A stretch of DNA of 64,000 nucleotides from Streptococcus halotolerans (GCF_001598035.1 NZ_CP014835.1:2118101-2182100), one strand, 5' to 3'; counted from the stretch's first letter, positions 1 to 9,455 are shown. Notes: generated by a model from the letters alone, not told the origin. Made by a program: numbers and translations.

Positions 1-45
1 AAGCTGATGTCAAAAGAAATTGACCGTTTGACCGTGAGAGCCTGA
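1..45 (+). CDS. 3' end of an upstream gene (partial, unidentified)
   Basis: An open frame enters the window at base 1 and ends at a TGA at 43-45. The visible tail reads KLMSKEIDRLTVRA. It is too short to assign to a family. A promoter and a hairpin with a T-run follow directly, so this looks like a true gene end. Confidence 0.4.
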   Translation, partial: KLMSKEIDRLTVRA

Positions 46-46
46 C

Positions 47-75
47 TTGCTAGACCATCCTTATTTAGCTATAAT
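47..75 (+). promoter_or_regulatory. Putative sigma-A promoter for prfC
   Basis: A -35 TTGCTA (47-52) and a -10 TATAAT (70-75) are separated by exactly 17 bp. Transcription would start near 82, leaving a leader of about 100 nt before prfC. Position and match support it; it is not proven. Confidence 0.55.
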
Positions 76-105
76 AAAAGAGTTGCTAATAGTGTAGCTC
101 TTTTT
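76..105 (+). terminator. Hairpin with T-run downstream of the partial gene
   Basis: AAAGAG (77-82) pairs with CTCTTT (98-103), extended by imperfect pairs, and a T-run follows. It overlaps the predicted prfC start site, so it could end the upstream gene or act as an early attenuator in the prfC leader. Confidence 0.45.
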
Positions 106-183
106 ATACTGCACCTGAAGCAAGATAATCAATGAAAAACAGTCATCTAATCTTACTAATTAACCGACTAGAAAAGGATAATC

Positions 184-1728
184 ATGTCAATTCAAGACGA
201 AATCAAACGCCGTCGTACCTTCGCTATCATCTCTCACCCGGATGCTGGTAAAACGACCATTACAGAACAATTACTCTATTTCGGAGGAGAGCTCCGTGAA
301 GCTGGTACCGTTAAAGGGAAAAAAACAGGTAACTTTGCTAAATCTGACTGGATGGATATCGAGAAACAACGTGGAATCTCGGTAACATCATCTGTCATGC
401 AGTTTGACTACGCTGGCAAACGAGTCAATATCTTGGACACTCCTGGTCACGAGGATTTTTCAGAGGATACCTATCGTACCCTTATGGCTGTGGATGCTGC
501 TGTCATGGTTGTGGACTCTGCCAAAGGTATCGAGGCTCAAACCAAAAAACTTTTTGAGGTTGTTAAGCATCGTAACATTCCAGTTTTTACCTTTATCAAT
601 AAATTAGACCGTGATGGCCGTGAACCACTGGATCTCTTAGAAGAGTTAGAAGAAGTCTTGGGAATCGCGTCTTATCCGATGAACTGGCCAATCGGTATGG
701 GACGGGCTTTTGAAGGACTTTACGATATTCATCATCAACGTTTAGAACTTTATAAAGGTGATGAGCGTTTTGCAGATATTGCTGATGGGGATAAACTTTT
801 TGACAATAATCCTTTTTATGAGCAAGCAAAAGAAGACATTGAACTGTTAAGTGAAGCTGGTAATGACTTTTCTCAAGAAGCTATTCTTGAAGGTGATTTA
901 ACGCCAGTATTCTTCGGTTCAGCCCTTACCAATTTTGGGGTGCAGACTTTCCTTGATACTTTCTTGGAATTTGCACCAGAGCCACATGGACACAAGACAA
1001 CTGAAGATAAGCTGATTGATCCTCTGGATAAGAATTTCTCTGGATTTGTTTTTAAAATCCAAGCCAATATGGATCCTCGTCACCGTGACCGTATCGCCTT
1101 TGTGCGTATCGTTTCAGGCGAATTTGAACGCGGGATGAGTGTTAATCTTCCACGTACAGGCAAAGGGGCTAAGCTTTCTAATGTGACTCAATTTATGGCA
1201 GAATCACGCGAAAATGTTGAAAATGCTGTCGCTGGTGATATTATCGGTGTTTATGATACAGGGACTTATCAGGTTGGGGATACCCTAACAGTTGGTAAAC
1301 ATAAATTTGAATTCGAACCATTACCAACCTTCACACCAGAGATTTTCATGAAAGTGGCTGCTAAAAATGTCATGAAGCAAAAATCCTTCCACAAAGGCAT
1401 TGAGCAACTAGTACAAGAAGGCGCCATCCAACTTTACAAAAATTACCAAACAGGCGAATACATGCTTGGTGCCGTTGGACAACTTCAATTTGAAGTCTTC
1501 AAGCATCGCATGGAAGGAGAATATAACTCAGAAGTTGTCATGACCCCAATGGGTAAAAAGACTGTTCGTTGGATTAAACCAGAAGACCTAGATGAACGTA
1601 TGAGTTCGAGTCGCAACATCCTAGCTAAAGATCGTTATGATCAGCCAGTCTTCTTGTTTGAAAATGATTTCGCCCTTCGTTGGTTTGCCGACAAATACCC
1701 AGAAGTGACACTAGAAGAGAAAATGTAG
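184..1728 (+). CDS. prfC: Peptide chain release factor 3 (RF3)
   Basis: This is a 514-residue translational GTPase that recycles RF1/RF2 from the ribosome after peptide release, in the cytoplasm. The N-terminal G domain shows the P-loop HPDAGKTT (about residues 18-25), the DTPGHEDF motif (about 86-93) and NKLD (about 140-143), followed by EF-Tu-like domain 2 and the RF3 C-terminal domain. Length matches the family. The ATG is preceded by AAAAGGA at suitable spacing. It is a single gene with its own promoter, and a clear terminator follows after about 220 bp. Nothing is unusual. Confidence 0.97.
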   Translation: MSIQDEIKRRRTFAIISHPDAGKTTITEQLLYFGGELREAGTVKGKKTGNFAKSDWMDIEKQRGISVTSSVMQFDYAGKRVNILDTPGHEDFSEDTYRTLMAVDAAVMVVDSAKGIEAQTKKLFEVVKHRNIPVFTFINKLDRDGREPLDLLEELEEVLGIASYPMNWPIGMGRAFEGLYDIHHQRLELYKGDERFADIADGDKLFDNNPFYEQAKEDIELLSEAGNDFSQEAILEGDLTPVFFGSALTNFGVQTFLDTFLEFAPEPHGHKTTEDKLIDPLDKNFSGFVFKIQANMDPRHRDRIAFVRIVSGEFERGMSVNLPRTGKGAKLSNVTQFMAESRENVENAVAGDIIGVYDTGTYQVGDTLTVGKHKFEFEPLPTFTPEIFMKVAAKNVMKQKSFHKGIEQLVQEGAIQLYKNYQTGEYMLGAVGQLQFEVFKHRMEGEYNSEVVMTPMGKKTVRWIKPEDLDERMSSSRNILAKDRYDQPVFLFENDFALRWFADKYPEVTLEEKM

Positions 1729-1950
1729 CACAATACAGCGATCACAAACCAGGTTGATTTTGTTATCTTTTCTCGGAAGAGAGAAAAGTGATTGAGACCT
1801 ATTACGAGTTGCGTTATCCGTTGTTTTCATCAATGGAAAATATAGCGTGACATTGTCCATGAGAGTATTTTTACTGGCTTTTATAAGTGTGCTTTAAACC
1901 TCATAACTATCTAGAAGCATCTCAAACAAGGGCTCATTTTTATTACTATC

Positions 1951-1979
1951 AAATACCTGGCTTAGTCAGGTATTTTTGA
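1951..1979 (+). terminator. Rho-independent terminator after prfC
   Basis: A perfect 9-bp stem AAATACCTG / CAGGTATTT (1951-1959, 1967-1975) with a 7-nt loop runs into T's. The roughly 220 bp between the prfC stop and this hairpin hold no supported gene; a smaller hairpin, CTTTTCTC / GAGAAAAG, lies near 1768-1790. Confidence 0.75.
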
Positions 1980-2050
1980 ACAGTAAAAGTCAGAATCCTA
2001 TTTTTATTTTTGGTACAATGAGGAAAACAAAGATAAAGCGAGGAAAGAAA

Positions 2051-2431
2051 ATGGGTATATTTTCAGGTCTTTTAGGAAATGCATCGCAAAAAGATAATGA
2101 TCAAGTTGAAGAGCAATTGAGAGACGTACTTGTTCCAGGAGAACAAGTATCACTAGCTTTTGCCCTGATTCGTGATTTAATTGTATTTACGGAACAACGT
2201 CTTATTTTAGTGGATAAACAAGGAATGACTGGAAAGAAAACTTCCTATAAATCAATTCCTTACCGTTCCATTTCGCGATTTACTGTTGAAACATCTGGGC
2301 ATTTTGATTTAGATGCGGAGTTGAAGATTTGGATTTCGTCTGCGGTTGAACCAGCCGAAATATTACAGTTTAAGAGTGATAAAAATATTGTTCAGATTCA
2401 ACAAGCCTTGGCAGCAGCAGTTTTAAACTAA
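2051..2431 (+). CDS. PH-domain (bPH-type) small cytoplasmic protein
   Basis: This 126-residue protein has no signal peptide or membrane segment. The pattern (a short N-terminal GIFSGLLGNAS segment, a VLVPGEQV stretch, beta-rich IVFTEQRLILVDKQG, and a terminal helix ending LAAAVLN) fits the bacterial pleckstrin-homology fold found widely in Firmicutes. The cellular role of these proteins is unknown. I chose the ATG at 2051 because AGGAAAG sits immediately upstream; an in-frame upstream start at 1976 would overlap the prfC terminator and lacks a ribosome site. It is monocistronic, and its terminator was interrupted by the IS copy that follows. Confidence 0.75.
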   Translation: MGIFSGLLGNASQKDNDQVEEQLRDVLVPGEQVSLAFALIRDLIVFTEQRLILVDKQGMTGKKTSYKSIPYRSISRFTVETSGHFDLDAELKIWISSAVEPAEILQFKSDKNIVQIQQALAAAVLN

Positions 2432-2505
2432 AACATAAAAACAAGTCGATTCCTCTTGGTATCGACTTATATTGAAGATAGAGAGTCCTTAGAGTTCCTT
2501 TTCTA

Positions 2506-3923
2506 GGCTCTTTGTCAACTGTAGTGGGTTGACTTATAGTTAACACCGAGAGAGGACCAGTTTGGTCTTCTCTTTTGTTGTATTCAAAGCAAGATAAATC
2601 CGTTTTTTGAAGTTTTCGAAGTTCCTAAAGCCAAAAGCATTTCGCTTAATGACTTTAATAAGGTTGTTGGTCGCCTCTAGTTTGGCATTGGAATAAGGTA
2701 GTTTCAGGGCGTTGATAATCTTTTCCTTGTCTTTTAGAAAGGTTGATAAGACGGTCTTGAAGATGGGATGGACTTGTTTGATGGTATCAGAAATGAGTTC
2801 AAAGAAGTGTTTCTCCTGCTTTTCTTGGAAATGAAAGAGAAGGCATTGGAAGAGTTCATAGTGGTGACGTAGCTCATCAGAGTAGCTCAAAAGACGTTGC
2901 ACAATCTCTTGATTGGTCAAGTGCATGCGAAAAGTTGGACGATAAAACCGTTTATCGTTTAGGTTACGACTATCTTGTTGGATGAGTTTCCAGTAACGTT
3001 TCAAGGCCTTATATTCGTGAGATTGACGCTCAAATTGGTTCATGATTTGGATACGGAGACGGTTCATAGCGCGAGATAAATGTTGAATAATGTGGAACCT
3101 ATCGAGAACAATCTTCGCCTTAGGAAACAGTGTCTTAGCGATGTCATAGTAGGGACTAAACATATCCATGGTGATGACTTTAACACGACTGCGCACCTTG
3201 TGAGAATACCGCAAAAAATGATTTCTGATGACAGCTTGCGTCCGACCATCAAGGATAGCGATAATCTTGTTAGCATCGAAATCTTGGGCAATAAAGCTCA
3301 TCTTTCCCTTCTTAAAAGCATACTCATCCCAGGACATGTTCTCGGGTAACCAGGTTAAATCGGTCTTGCACTCAAAGCGGTTGAGCTGCCGATAGACGGT
3401 TGACACAGAGACAGACAGGTCTTCAGAGATTTTTGTCATTGCCTCACGACTCATGAGTTTGTCGGTGATTTTGTGGTTAATGATGTTGGGAATCTGGTGA
3501 TTTTCTCTGACCAGAGAGGTCTTAGCAACAGCCATTTTCCCACACGCTTGACATTTGAAGCGACGCTTTTTGAGACGAATCAGTACTTTACAACCCGCCA
3601 TTTCCAGATAGGGAATTTTGCAAGGCTTTTGGAAATCGTACTTTGTCATTTTTCCTTGACAAACAGAGCATTGAGGGGGATCATAATCTAACTTGGCATG
3701 ATACTCTCTGTGAGTGAAGAACTTGTCAAATGTCTTTTCAAAAGTGATGTTAGGGTCTTTAATGTCGAGCGAATCTTTGATATAATCTAGTTGTTCCATA
3801 TGAGTCTTTCTAATGAGTGGTTTAGTCGCTTTTCATTATAAGTCATATGGGACTTTTTTGCTATATTCAAAAAGACTCCATAATCTCCGAGAAGAATTTA
3901 CCCACTACAGAAATTATAGAGCC
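2506..3923. mobile_element. ISL3-family insertion sequence, copy 1 (1418 bp)
   Basis: The ends are imperfect inverted repeats: GGCTCTTTGTC..TGTAGTGGGT on the left, and the complement of ACCCACTACA..ATAGAGCC on the right. A perfect 8-bp duplication CTTTTCTA flanks it (2498-2505 and 3924-3931), as is usual for ISL3 elements. It carries one intact transposase on the minus strand. A second copy of identical length lies at 26972-28389, so the family is or recently was active. Confidence 0.93.
2540..3799 (-). CDS. ISL3-family transposase (copy 1)
   Basis: This 419-residue DDE transposase has an N-terminal zinc-binding region (CSVCQGKM, then CQACGKM), a helix-turn-helix region (SVSTVYRQLNRF) and a DDE core with VITMDMFSPY, IVLDRFHIIQ and the glutamate in NAKLEATNN. 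It is full length with no frameshift. Compared with copy 2 it differs at about 15 residues by eye, concentrated in the first half (for example YDPPQCSVC versus YNAPQCPDC). The two copies are therefore not a very recent duplicate. The start is the ATG just inside the right end. Confidence 0.95.
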   Translation of the reverse strand: MEQLDYIKDSLDIKDPNITFEKTFDKFFTHREYHAKLDYDPPQCSVCQGKMTKYDFQKPCKIPYLEMAGCKVLIRLKKRRFKCQACGKMAVAKTSLVRENHQIPNIINHKITDKLMSREAMTKISEDLSVSVSTVYRQLNRFECKTDLTWLPENMSWDEYAFKKGKMSFIAQDFDANKIIAILDGRTQAVIRNHFLRYSHKVRSRVKVITMDMFSPYYDIAKTLFPKAKIVLDRFHIIQHLSRAMNRLRIQIMNQFERQSHEYKALKRYWKLIQQDSRNLNDKRFYRPTFRMHLTNQEIVQRLLSYSDELRHHYELFQCLLFHFQEKQEKHFFELISDTIKQVHPIFKTVLSTFLKDKEKIINALKLPYSNAKLEATNNLIKVIKRNAFGFRNFENFKKRIYLALNTTKEKTKLVLSRC

Positions 3924-4153
3924 CTTTTCTAAGGGCTTTTTACTGTTTTTATGTTTGAAAATCAAAGAGTTTTCTAAACATTGTATTTCTTTTGTGTTAC
4001 AAAGATTACAAAAATATGTTGAAAGAGTATCTTTTGTGTGTTATACTAAACAAAATTAGTTGAAATATTCATTAAAAGCATTGCCACCTCTGTTTAGAGA
4101 TAAAACTGAACATGAGACTGTATGACAAATAAGGAGAGAAGGCACCATCAGAA

Positions 4154-4486
4154 ATGATATTTTTACCAATCCTATATCTTCTCGCGGTCATTAGCTGTTT
4201 CACACTGATGCCGCATACGACCAAGGCTTATGGATCATTAAAGAAAATAAAATTATTATTTCTATGGTCCGTGATAGGCTTAGCCATTGCCAATAGTCTT
4301 ACATTTACTTATATCTGTCAGTGGTTGGGGCTCTCAGCAGGTTTTACTGGTTTAGTCGTTGTGGCTAATGTCCCATTTAACGCCTTATCACGGTTAAAAA
4401 AGTGTTTGTTTATCTTAAATTATATGGTTCTAGTAATCCTTCTTTTTAGACTATTTGTCTATGTCTGGCAACATTTGGTTTCATAG
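4154..4486 (+). CDS. Small hydrophobic membrane protein, unknown function
   Basis: This 110-residue protein has three or four predicted membrane helices: residues 1-17, about 32-54, about 60-80 and about 88-107, with a basic segment near KKIK. I do not recognise the family. The ATG lies about 11 bases after GAAGG and further from a stronger AAGGAGAG, so start choice is moderately secure. It is isolated between the IS and cshA. Before the IS arrived it would have been separated from the PH-domain gene by a terminator, so it probably has its own promoter in 3950-4130, an AT-rich stretch with no other gene. Confidence 0.6.
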   Translation: MIFLPILYLLAVISCFTLMPHTTKAYGSLKKIKLLFLWSVIGLAIANSLTFTYICQWLGLSAGFTGLVVVANVPFNALSRLKKCLFILNYMVLVILLFRLFVYVWQHLVS

Positions 4487-4688
4487 TTCAATAGTTGAAA
4501 AAAGGAATCATTAAGAGATCAAGGATTCTATGAAAACGTGTTTATAATCTTTCTAAACAGAATACCTACCAATTTATCGCTGATTGTGTTACACTAGATA
4601 AGTTGTCATAATTACTAGCAGATGTGTTGGCTAGAAAAGTTACAAAACTTTGATCAGCCAAATTTTTATCATTAATAAGGATTTGAAC

Positions 4689-4747
4689 TGGCTTTTAGTG
4701 AGCCAATTATCTGCACCAGCTTAATAGAGTGGCTTCGCACCACTTTT
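4689..4747 (+). other. Two small hairpins in the cshA leader
   Basis: TGGCT / AGCCA (4689-4693, 4701-4705) and AGTGG / CCACT (4728-4732, 4740-4744, followed by TTTT) lie just before the cshA ribosome site. They could be a weak terminator of unknown upstream transcription or a leader structure. The rest of 4487-4762 shows no gene. Confidence 0.35.
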
Positions 4748-4762
4748 AGAAAAGAGAAACAT

Positions 4763-6355
4763 TTGAAATTTACAGAATTAAACCTTAGTCAAGATATCCA
4801 AGCAGCTGTAGTAACCGCTGGTTTTGAAGAAGCATCACCTATCCAAGAGTTGACGATTCCACTCGCACTGGAAGGTAAAGATGTGATTGGTCAAGCACAA
4901 ACCGGTACAGGAAAAACTGCTGCATTTGGCCTGCCGACACTTAATAAAATTTCGACTGATCGTAATGTCATTCAAGCTTTGGTCATCGCGCCAACGCGTG
5001 AGTTAGCGGTTCAATCACAAGAAGAACTATTCCGTTTCGGACGTGATAAAGGTGTTAAAGTACGTTCCGTTTTTGGCGGTTCATCAATTGACAAACAAAT
5101 CAAAGCCCTAAAATCAGGAGCACACGTTGTTGTTGGTACTCCGGGGCGTTTGCTTGATTTGATTAAACGTAAAGCTTTGAAATTGGATAATGTTGAAACA
5201 TTGATCCTTGATGAAGCTGATGAAATGCTTAACATGGGCTTTTTGGAAGATATCGAAGCTATTATCAGTCGTGTTCCAGAAAATCGCCAAACTTTGCTTT
5301 TCTCAGCGACAATGCCTGATGCTATCAAGCGAATCGGTGTGAAGTTCATGAAAGAACCTAAGCATGTTAAGATTGAAGCAAAAGAATTAACTAATGTAAA
5401 CGTTGATCAATACTATGTTCGTGTTAAAGAGCAAGAGAAATTTGATACCATGACCCGTCTTATGGACGTTGATCAACCAGAATTATCCATTGTCTTTGGC
5501 CGCACAAAGCGTCGTGTTGATGAATTGACACGTGGATTGAAACTTCGTGGTTTCCGTGCGGAAGGGATTCATGGTGATTTAGATCAAAATAAACGCCTTC
5601 GTGTAATCCGTGATTTCAAAAATGATCAAATTGATATTCTTGTTGCAACAGATGTAGCAGCCCGTGGTTTGGATATTTCTGGTGTCACACACGTTTACAA
5701 CTATGATATTCCACAAGACCCTGAAAGCTACGTTCACCGTATCGGTCGTACAGGTCGTGCTGGGAAATCAGGTGAGTCAATCACATTTGTTTCGCCAAAT
5801 GAGATGGGTTACCTGTCAATGATTGAAAAATTAACTAAAAAAGCTATGAAAGGTCTAAAACCTGCAACAGCAGAAGAGGCTTTCCAAGCTAAGAAAAAGG
5901 TAGCTCTTAAGAAAATCGAACGTGATTTTGCGGATGAGTCTATCCGTGCCAACTTCGAAAAATTTAAAGGTGACGCGATCCAATTAGCACAGGAATTCAC
6001 TCCTGAGGAATTGGCACTTTATGTTTTGAGTTTAACGGTTCAAGATCCAGATAGCATGCCAGATGTTGAAATTGCGCGTGAAAAACCATTACCATTCAAA
6101 CCATCAGGTGGTGGTAAAGGTAAGGGAGGCCGTGGTAACCGTGATCGCAATCGCGGTGGGCGTGATAATGACCGCCGTCGTGGTGGACGAGGAGATCGCC
6201 GTCGTGATAATCGTGATGGTGGCCGCCGTGATTTCAAACGTCGTGACGATAAATTCAAAAAAGATAACCGTCGTCAAGATAACAAAAAATCACATAAAAA
6301 TACCTCTAGCGAAAAGAAAACAGGTTTTGTTATTCGCAACAAAGGTGAGAGATAA
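4763..6355 (+). CDS. cshA: DEAD-box ATP-dependent RNA helicase CshA
   Basis: This is a 530-residue DEAD-box helicase acting in mRNA decay, ribosome assembly and cold adaptation. Motifs in order are the Q motif (SPIQELTIP), Walker A AQTGTGKT, PTRELA, VGTPGR, DEAD (LDEADEM), SAT, VATDVAARGLD and HRIGRTGRAG. The C-terminus (after about residue 440) is a long Gly/Arg/Asp/Lys-rich RNA-binding tail ending in TGFVIRNKGER. The start is TTG, in frame with MKFTELNLS and preceded by AAAAGAGAAA, a weak ribosome site. The gene is monocistronic with a strong terminator. Confidence 0.95.
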   Translation: MKFTELNLSQDIQAAVVTAGFEEASPIQELTIPLALEGKDVIGQAQTGTGKTAAFGLPTLNKISTDRNVIQALVIAPTRELAVQSQEELFRFGRDKGVKVRSVFGGSSIDKQIKALKSGAHVVVGTPGRLLDLIKRKALKLDNVETLILDEADEMLNMGFLEDIEAIISRVPENRQTLLFSATMPDAIKRIGVKFMKEPKHVKIEAKELTNVNVDQYYVRVKEQEKFDTMTRLMDVDQPELSIVFGRTKRRVDELTRGLKLRGFRAEGIHGDLDQNKRLRVIRDFKNDQIDILVATDVAARGLDISGVTHVYNYDIPQDPESYVHRIGRTGRAGKSGESITFVSPNEMGYLSMIEKLTKKAMKGLKPATAEEAFQAKKKVALKKIERDFADESIRANFEKFKGDAIQLAQEFTPEELALYVLSLTVQDPDSMPDVEIAREKPLPFKPSGGGKGKGGRGNRDRNRGGRDNDRRRGGRGDRRRDNRDGGRRDFKRRDDKFKKDNRRQDNKKSHKNTSSEKKTGFVIRNKGER

Positions 6356-6395
6356 TTAGTAGAACAAACCAAAGTAATATCTAAAAATCGTATGA

Positions 6396-6436
6396 AACCA
6401 GCAATCAGGGAGAGGATTGCTGGTTTTTTGTTTTTT
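6396..6436 (+). terminator. Rho-independent terminator of cshA
   Basis: A perfect 11-bp stem AACCAGCAATC / GATTGCTGGTT (6396-6406, 6415-6425) is followed by TTTTGTTTTTT. Confidence 0.9.
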
Positions 6437-6477
6437 ATGGAAGAAAAAATAAGGTAGGAACCCTATAAAACTTAGTT

Positions 6478-6738
6478 TCACACCTTATTGTTTTTTATAT
6501 ATTCTAATTTTTGTTGTCGTGTTTTCTGCTTGAAATAGGCTTCGGCACTTTGGGCTTCTTGCTTGCTGCTAAAGCCTTCTTGATAGAGGAGTTTTACGGG
6601 TAAACGAGCTCTTGTATATTTGGCGCCTTTACCAGCATTGTGGGTTTTTAGGCGTCGTTTCACATCTGTCGTGTAGCCAGTATAGAGAGTCTTATCAGCA
6701 CATTCTAAGACATACATAAAGGCTTTCAATTTAGTCAT
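6478..6738 (-). CDS. GIY-YIG domain protein (YhbQ/UPF0213 type)
   Basis: This 86-residue single-domain protein starts [20 protein letters not shown]. The GIY-YIG core shows as [23 protein letters not shown] with the conserved arginine, and [10 protein letters not shown] follows. Proteins of this group are predicted structure-specific nucleases, but their substrate is not settled. A longer frame extends upstream to 6810, but the ATG at 6738 aligns with the family start and overlaps the upstream methyltransferase stop by 8 bp, a typical coupled arrangement. It is translated as the second gene of a two-gene operon. Confidence 0.88.
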   Translation of the reverse strand: MTKLKAFMYVLECADKTLYTGYTTDVKRRLKTHNAGKGAKYTRARLPVKLLYQEGFSSKQEAQSAEAYFKQKTRQQKLEYIKNNKV

Positions 6739-7495
6739 GCTTTTGTCCTTTTTTACCGAAATAAATCTCAAAAATCTCGTCAGTATAATCCCCGTTGTCT
6801 TGGTGAACAAAGAGTGGTGGCAAAATTTTTAAACCATCCATAGAGCCATCTTTGATGGCTTCAATCAAGAGCATATTAGCTTCTTTCTCTTTTTTTGGAT
6901 AGACAAACTGAACACGCTTAGGGGCTAAATTATACCGTCTCAGAGTGTCAAGGATGTCCAAAAAACGATCAGGTCGATGAACCATAGCCAAACGCCCGTT
7001 GGATTTAAGAGCATGTCTTGAGACTTGGCAGATTTCTTCCAAATTGGTCGTAATCTCATGTCGTGCTAACAGGTAGTGCTCAGAGATATTTTTCTTGGAT
7101 GTTTTGGTTGATTTAAAGTAAGGTGGATTGCAGAGGATGAGATCAACTTGAGAACGAGGGACGTATTCCAAGAGGTTTTTAAGATCATCCTGAACAATTG
7201 TTACTTGTTCTTCTAGCTGATTGAGTTGGATAGAGCGGCGTGCCATGTCAGCCAGTCGTTCTTGGAGTTCAACCAGGGTAATTGGAGCCTTGGTTCGGGT
7301 GCTAGCGAAGAGGCCAACGGCACCATTTCCTGAACAGAGGTCTACAATGAGCCCTTTCGATGGTATTTTTGGAAAGCGAGATAATAGTACACTATCAATG
7401 GAATAGCTGAAAACAGCCTTATTTTGAATGATTTTAACATCCGTTGAGAAGAGCTGATCAATACGCTCTCCCTGTTTTAATGGAAATTGAGACAT
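6731..7495 (-). CDS. tRNA1(Val) A37 N6-methyltransferase-like protein
   Basis: This 254-residue Rossmann-fold SAM-dependent methyltransferase belongs to the TrmN6/YfiC group. It shows the SAM-binding motif [12 protein letters not shown] (about residues 51-62) and the adenine-methylating motif NPPYF (about 124-128). By family it would methylate tRNA adenine, though the tRNA target in streptococci is inferred. It is the first gene of an operon with the GIY-YIG protein and diverges from the methyltransferase-like membrane protein at 7753. The ATG lies 35 bp from an AT-rich region that should hold its promoter. Confidence 0.88.
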   Translation of the reverse strand: MSQFPLKQGERIDQLFSTDVKIIQNKAVFSYSIDSVLLSRFPKIPSKGLIVDLCSGNGAVGLFASTRTKAPITLVELQERLADMARRSIQLNQLEEQVTIVQDDLKNLLEYVPRSQVDLILCNPPYFKSTKTSKKNISEHYLLARHEITTNLEEICQVSRHALKSNGRLAMVHRPDRFLDILDTLRRYNLAPKRVQFVYPKKEKEANMLLIEAIKDGSMDGLKILPPLFVHQDNGDYTDEIFEIYFGKKGQKHD

Positions 7496-7752
7496 GATTC
7501 TATTATAGCAAAAATAAGACTGACTGTACCTTGTCGTTGCTTTTCTTAGTTTTGATTTTCTGATTAAAATGATTTAAAAATGATGTGGTAATCAGAAAAA
7601 TCAAAGGAATACTTATCTTTGCACAATTGACTTTGAGGATACCTAAAAGATTCTAAATATAACATTATCAGATTTTTACGGCAAAATTTACCTTGACAGT
7701 TAAACTAATTTCCACTAAAATTTCCATATATTTTATCTTAAAAGGAATGTCT

Positions 7753-8283
7753 ATGTCTCTAATTTATTTATTTCTATGCCTAATGTTTGTTATGCGATTG
7801 GTTTTTTTACGCTTATCTATTCGAAACGAAAAAGCGATTCTAGCCAATGGAGGTCGTGAATACGGCGCGACAGTTTCTAAGGTCATTACGATATTGCATA
7901 TTAGTTTTTACCTAGCTGTCGCTATTGAAATTTATCTTCATCAGCCTGCTTTTGATGGGACATCTTTACTAGGGTTGTCATTGATGATTTTTTCACTAGC
8001 TATATTAAAAGTAGTCACAAGTTTGTTAGGAGATATTTGGACGATTAAATTGATGGTGGTTAATGACCATCAGTTTGTGGATCATTGGTTATTTAAGACG
8101 ATCAAACATCCTAATTATTATTTAAACATTATGCCAGAGTTAATTGGGATCTGCCTTTTAGGCCACGCTTGGGTATCCGCAGTAATTATTATTCCCTTCT
8201 ATGCTATTGCCTTGATGTTTCGTATTCGTGAGGAGAATCGTCTTTTGGCAGAAGTCATCATTCCTAATACACGCTTAAAGTAA
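7753..8283 (+). CDS. Isoprenylcysteine carboxyl methyltransferase-family membrane protein
   Basis: This protein of about 176 residues has several membrane helices and the ICMT/PEMT-like motif KHPNYYLNIMPELIG near residue 118, followed by REENRLL near the C-terminus. True substrates in bacteria are unknown, since isoprenylated cysteine is not expected here; I infer a lipid or small-molecule methyltransferase. I chose the second ATG at 7753 because AAAGGA precedes it by six bases. The ATG at 7747 and a TTG at 7693 are poorer. The gene converges on the small gene at 8318 across a shared terminator. Confidence 0.75.
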   Translation: MSLIYLFLCLMFVMRLVFLRLSIRNEKAILANGGREYGATVSKVITILHISFYLAVAIEIYLHQPAFDGTSLLGLSLMIFSLAILKVVTSLLGDIWTIKLMVVNDHQFVDHWLFKTIKHPNYYLNIMPELIGICLLGHAWVSAVIIIPFYAIALMFRIREENRLLAEVIIPNTRLK

Positions 8284-8293
8284 GAGGAATAAA

Positions 8294-8320
8294 AAACTTA
8301 GATCGCTGGACCTAAGTTTA
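8294..8320. terminator. Bidirectional terminator between convergent genes
   Basis: The 8-bp stem AAACTTAG / CTAAGTTT (8294-8301, 8312-8319) has A's on one side and T's on the other. It serves the plus gene ending at 8283 and overlaps the stop of the minus gene. Confidence 0.6.
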
Positions 8321-8506
8321 GGGATTGCTATTGAGCCAATCGTGGTATTTTTCAACAAGATTGATAGCCATTTGTGTTGCTAGAGCCGTTGAAAAGCTTT
8401 CTGTACCTTCTAAGTTATCACCAGCAACTTCCAGTTTTGTCTCATCGTAAATAGCTTTGAGACTCTCTTCTGAGAGGGTTGCTTTGAAAGCTTCGAATTG
8501 ATTCAT
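8318..8506 (-). CDS. Small conserved acidic protein, unknown function
   Basis: This 62-residue soluble acidic protein begins MNQFEAFKATLSEESLKAIY and ends VEKYHDWLNSNP. It has no membrane segment or cysteine and looks helical. A very strong ribosome site, AAAGGAGGA, lies eight bases before the ATG, which supports it as a real gene. I do not recognise a function. It is monocistronic on the minus strand, convergent with the preceding gene and divergent from plsC. Confidence 0.7.
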   Translation of the reverse strand: MNQFEAFKATLSEESLKAIYDETKLEVAGDNLEGTESFSTALATQMAINLVEKYHDWLNSNP

Positions 8507-8665
8507 CAGATCTTCCTCCTTTATTAGATTCCTATGTTACTGTCATCATATAGAAAAGGGTTTCAATAGTCAAGCGAGAACAGTCTACTATTACCTTCCA
8601 ACTCGGCTATTTTATAAATGTTCATAACATGATATAATAAAAAGACTTTGTATGGAGGAAATAAC

Positions 8666-9415
8666 ATGTTTTATGCTTATTTACGTGGTTTAGTGGTCTT
8701 TTTACTTTGGGTTTTTAATGGCAATGCTCACTACCACAATGAAGAGAAAATGTTACCCGCTAATGACAATTATATCCTAGTAGCACCTCACAGAACTTTC
8801 TGGGATCCTGTTTATATGGCTTTCGCAGCACGTCCCAAAGAGTTTATCTTTATGGCTAAGAAAGAATTGTTTACCAATCGTATCTTTGGTTGGTGGATTC
8901 GTATGTGCGGTGCTTTTCCAATTGACCGTGATAATCCTGGTCAAGAAGCAATCAAGTATCCTATTCAGATGCTCAGGAAATCTGATCGTTCGCTTGTCAT
9001 GTTTCCAAGTGGAAGCCGCCATTCGCAAGATGTTAAGGGAGGTGTTGCCGTCATTGCTAAGATGGCAAAAGTTAAGATTATGCCCGCCGCCTATGCTGGT
9101 CCAATGACACTTGGAGGTCTTTTAAATGGTGAGCGAGTAGATATGAACTTCGGGAATCCTATTGACATTTCGGATATTCGCCGTATGAATGATGAAGGAA
9201 TCACTGAAGTCGCTCGTCGCATTCAAGCAGAATTTGATCGACTTGATGCTGAAAATGACAGTTATCGTACGACAAAAATGAAGCGCAATCCCTTGACCTT
9301 GATCTATCGTATCCCACTGGGCTTTGTAGCTCTGTTTGCTGTCTTCATAACACTTGTTTTTAGTTTTATAGCTAGTTTTATTTGGAATCCTGAAAAGACC
9401 ATCAAAAAACCATAG
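8666..9415 (+). CDS. plsC: 1-acyl-sn-glycerol-3-phosphate acyltransferase
   Basis: This 249-residue acyltransferase makes phosphatidic acid from lysophosphatidic acid at the membrane. It has the catalytic HX4D motif APHRTFWDP (about residues 41-49), the substrate motif FPSGSRHS, and hydrophobic segments at both ends (RGLVVFLLWVF and a C-terminal helix VALFAVFITLVFSFIASFIW). The ATG at 8666 follows GGAGG by five bases; the earlier TTG at 8648 would place the ribosome site inside the gene. The position directly upstream of comEA is common in streptococci. Confidence 0.9.
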   Translation: MFYAYLRGLVVFLLWVFNGNAHYHNEEKMLPANDNYILVAPHRTFWDPVYMAFAARPKEFIFMAKKELFTNRIFGWWIRMCGAFPIDRDNPGQEAIKYPIQMLRKSDRSLVMFPSGSRHSQDVKGGVAVIAKMAKVKIMPAAYAGPMTLGGLLNGERVDMNFGNPIDISDIRRMNDEGITEVARRIQAEFDRLDAENDSYRTTKMKRNPLTLIYRIPLGFVALFAVFITLVFSFIASFIWNPEKTIKKP

Positions 9416-9421
9416 TACCCA

Positions 9422-9455
9422 AAAACTTCAGATTTTCTGGAGTTTTTTTGTTTTG
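9422..9455 (+). terminator. Terminator between plsC and comEA
   Basis: The stem AAAACTTCAG / CTGGAGTTTT (9422-9431, 9437-9446, with a T-G pair) runs into T7 and further T's. It separates constitutive plsC transcription from the competence pair. Confidence 0.8.

Larger units (their letters stand above)
2484..3941 (+). terminator. Rho-independent terminator split by IS insertion
   Basis: Removing the IS and one copy of the CTTTTCTA duplication restores a 10-bp stem AGTCCTTAGA / TCTAAGGGCT (2484-2493 and 3928-3937, one G-T pair) with loop GTTCCTTT and a T-run. The left arm is now 1.4 kb from the right arm and T-run, so this hairpin can no longer form normally. An AAGTCGAT / ATCGACTT hairpin near 2442-2468 may still act as a weak terminator. 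Confidence 0.8.

Noticed and set aside
6040..6258. Long frame on the minus strand opposite the cshA tail
   Set aside because: It is the antisense of the Gly/Arg-rich repeat codons and is pure RPSRL low complexity, with no ribosome site.
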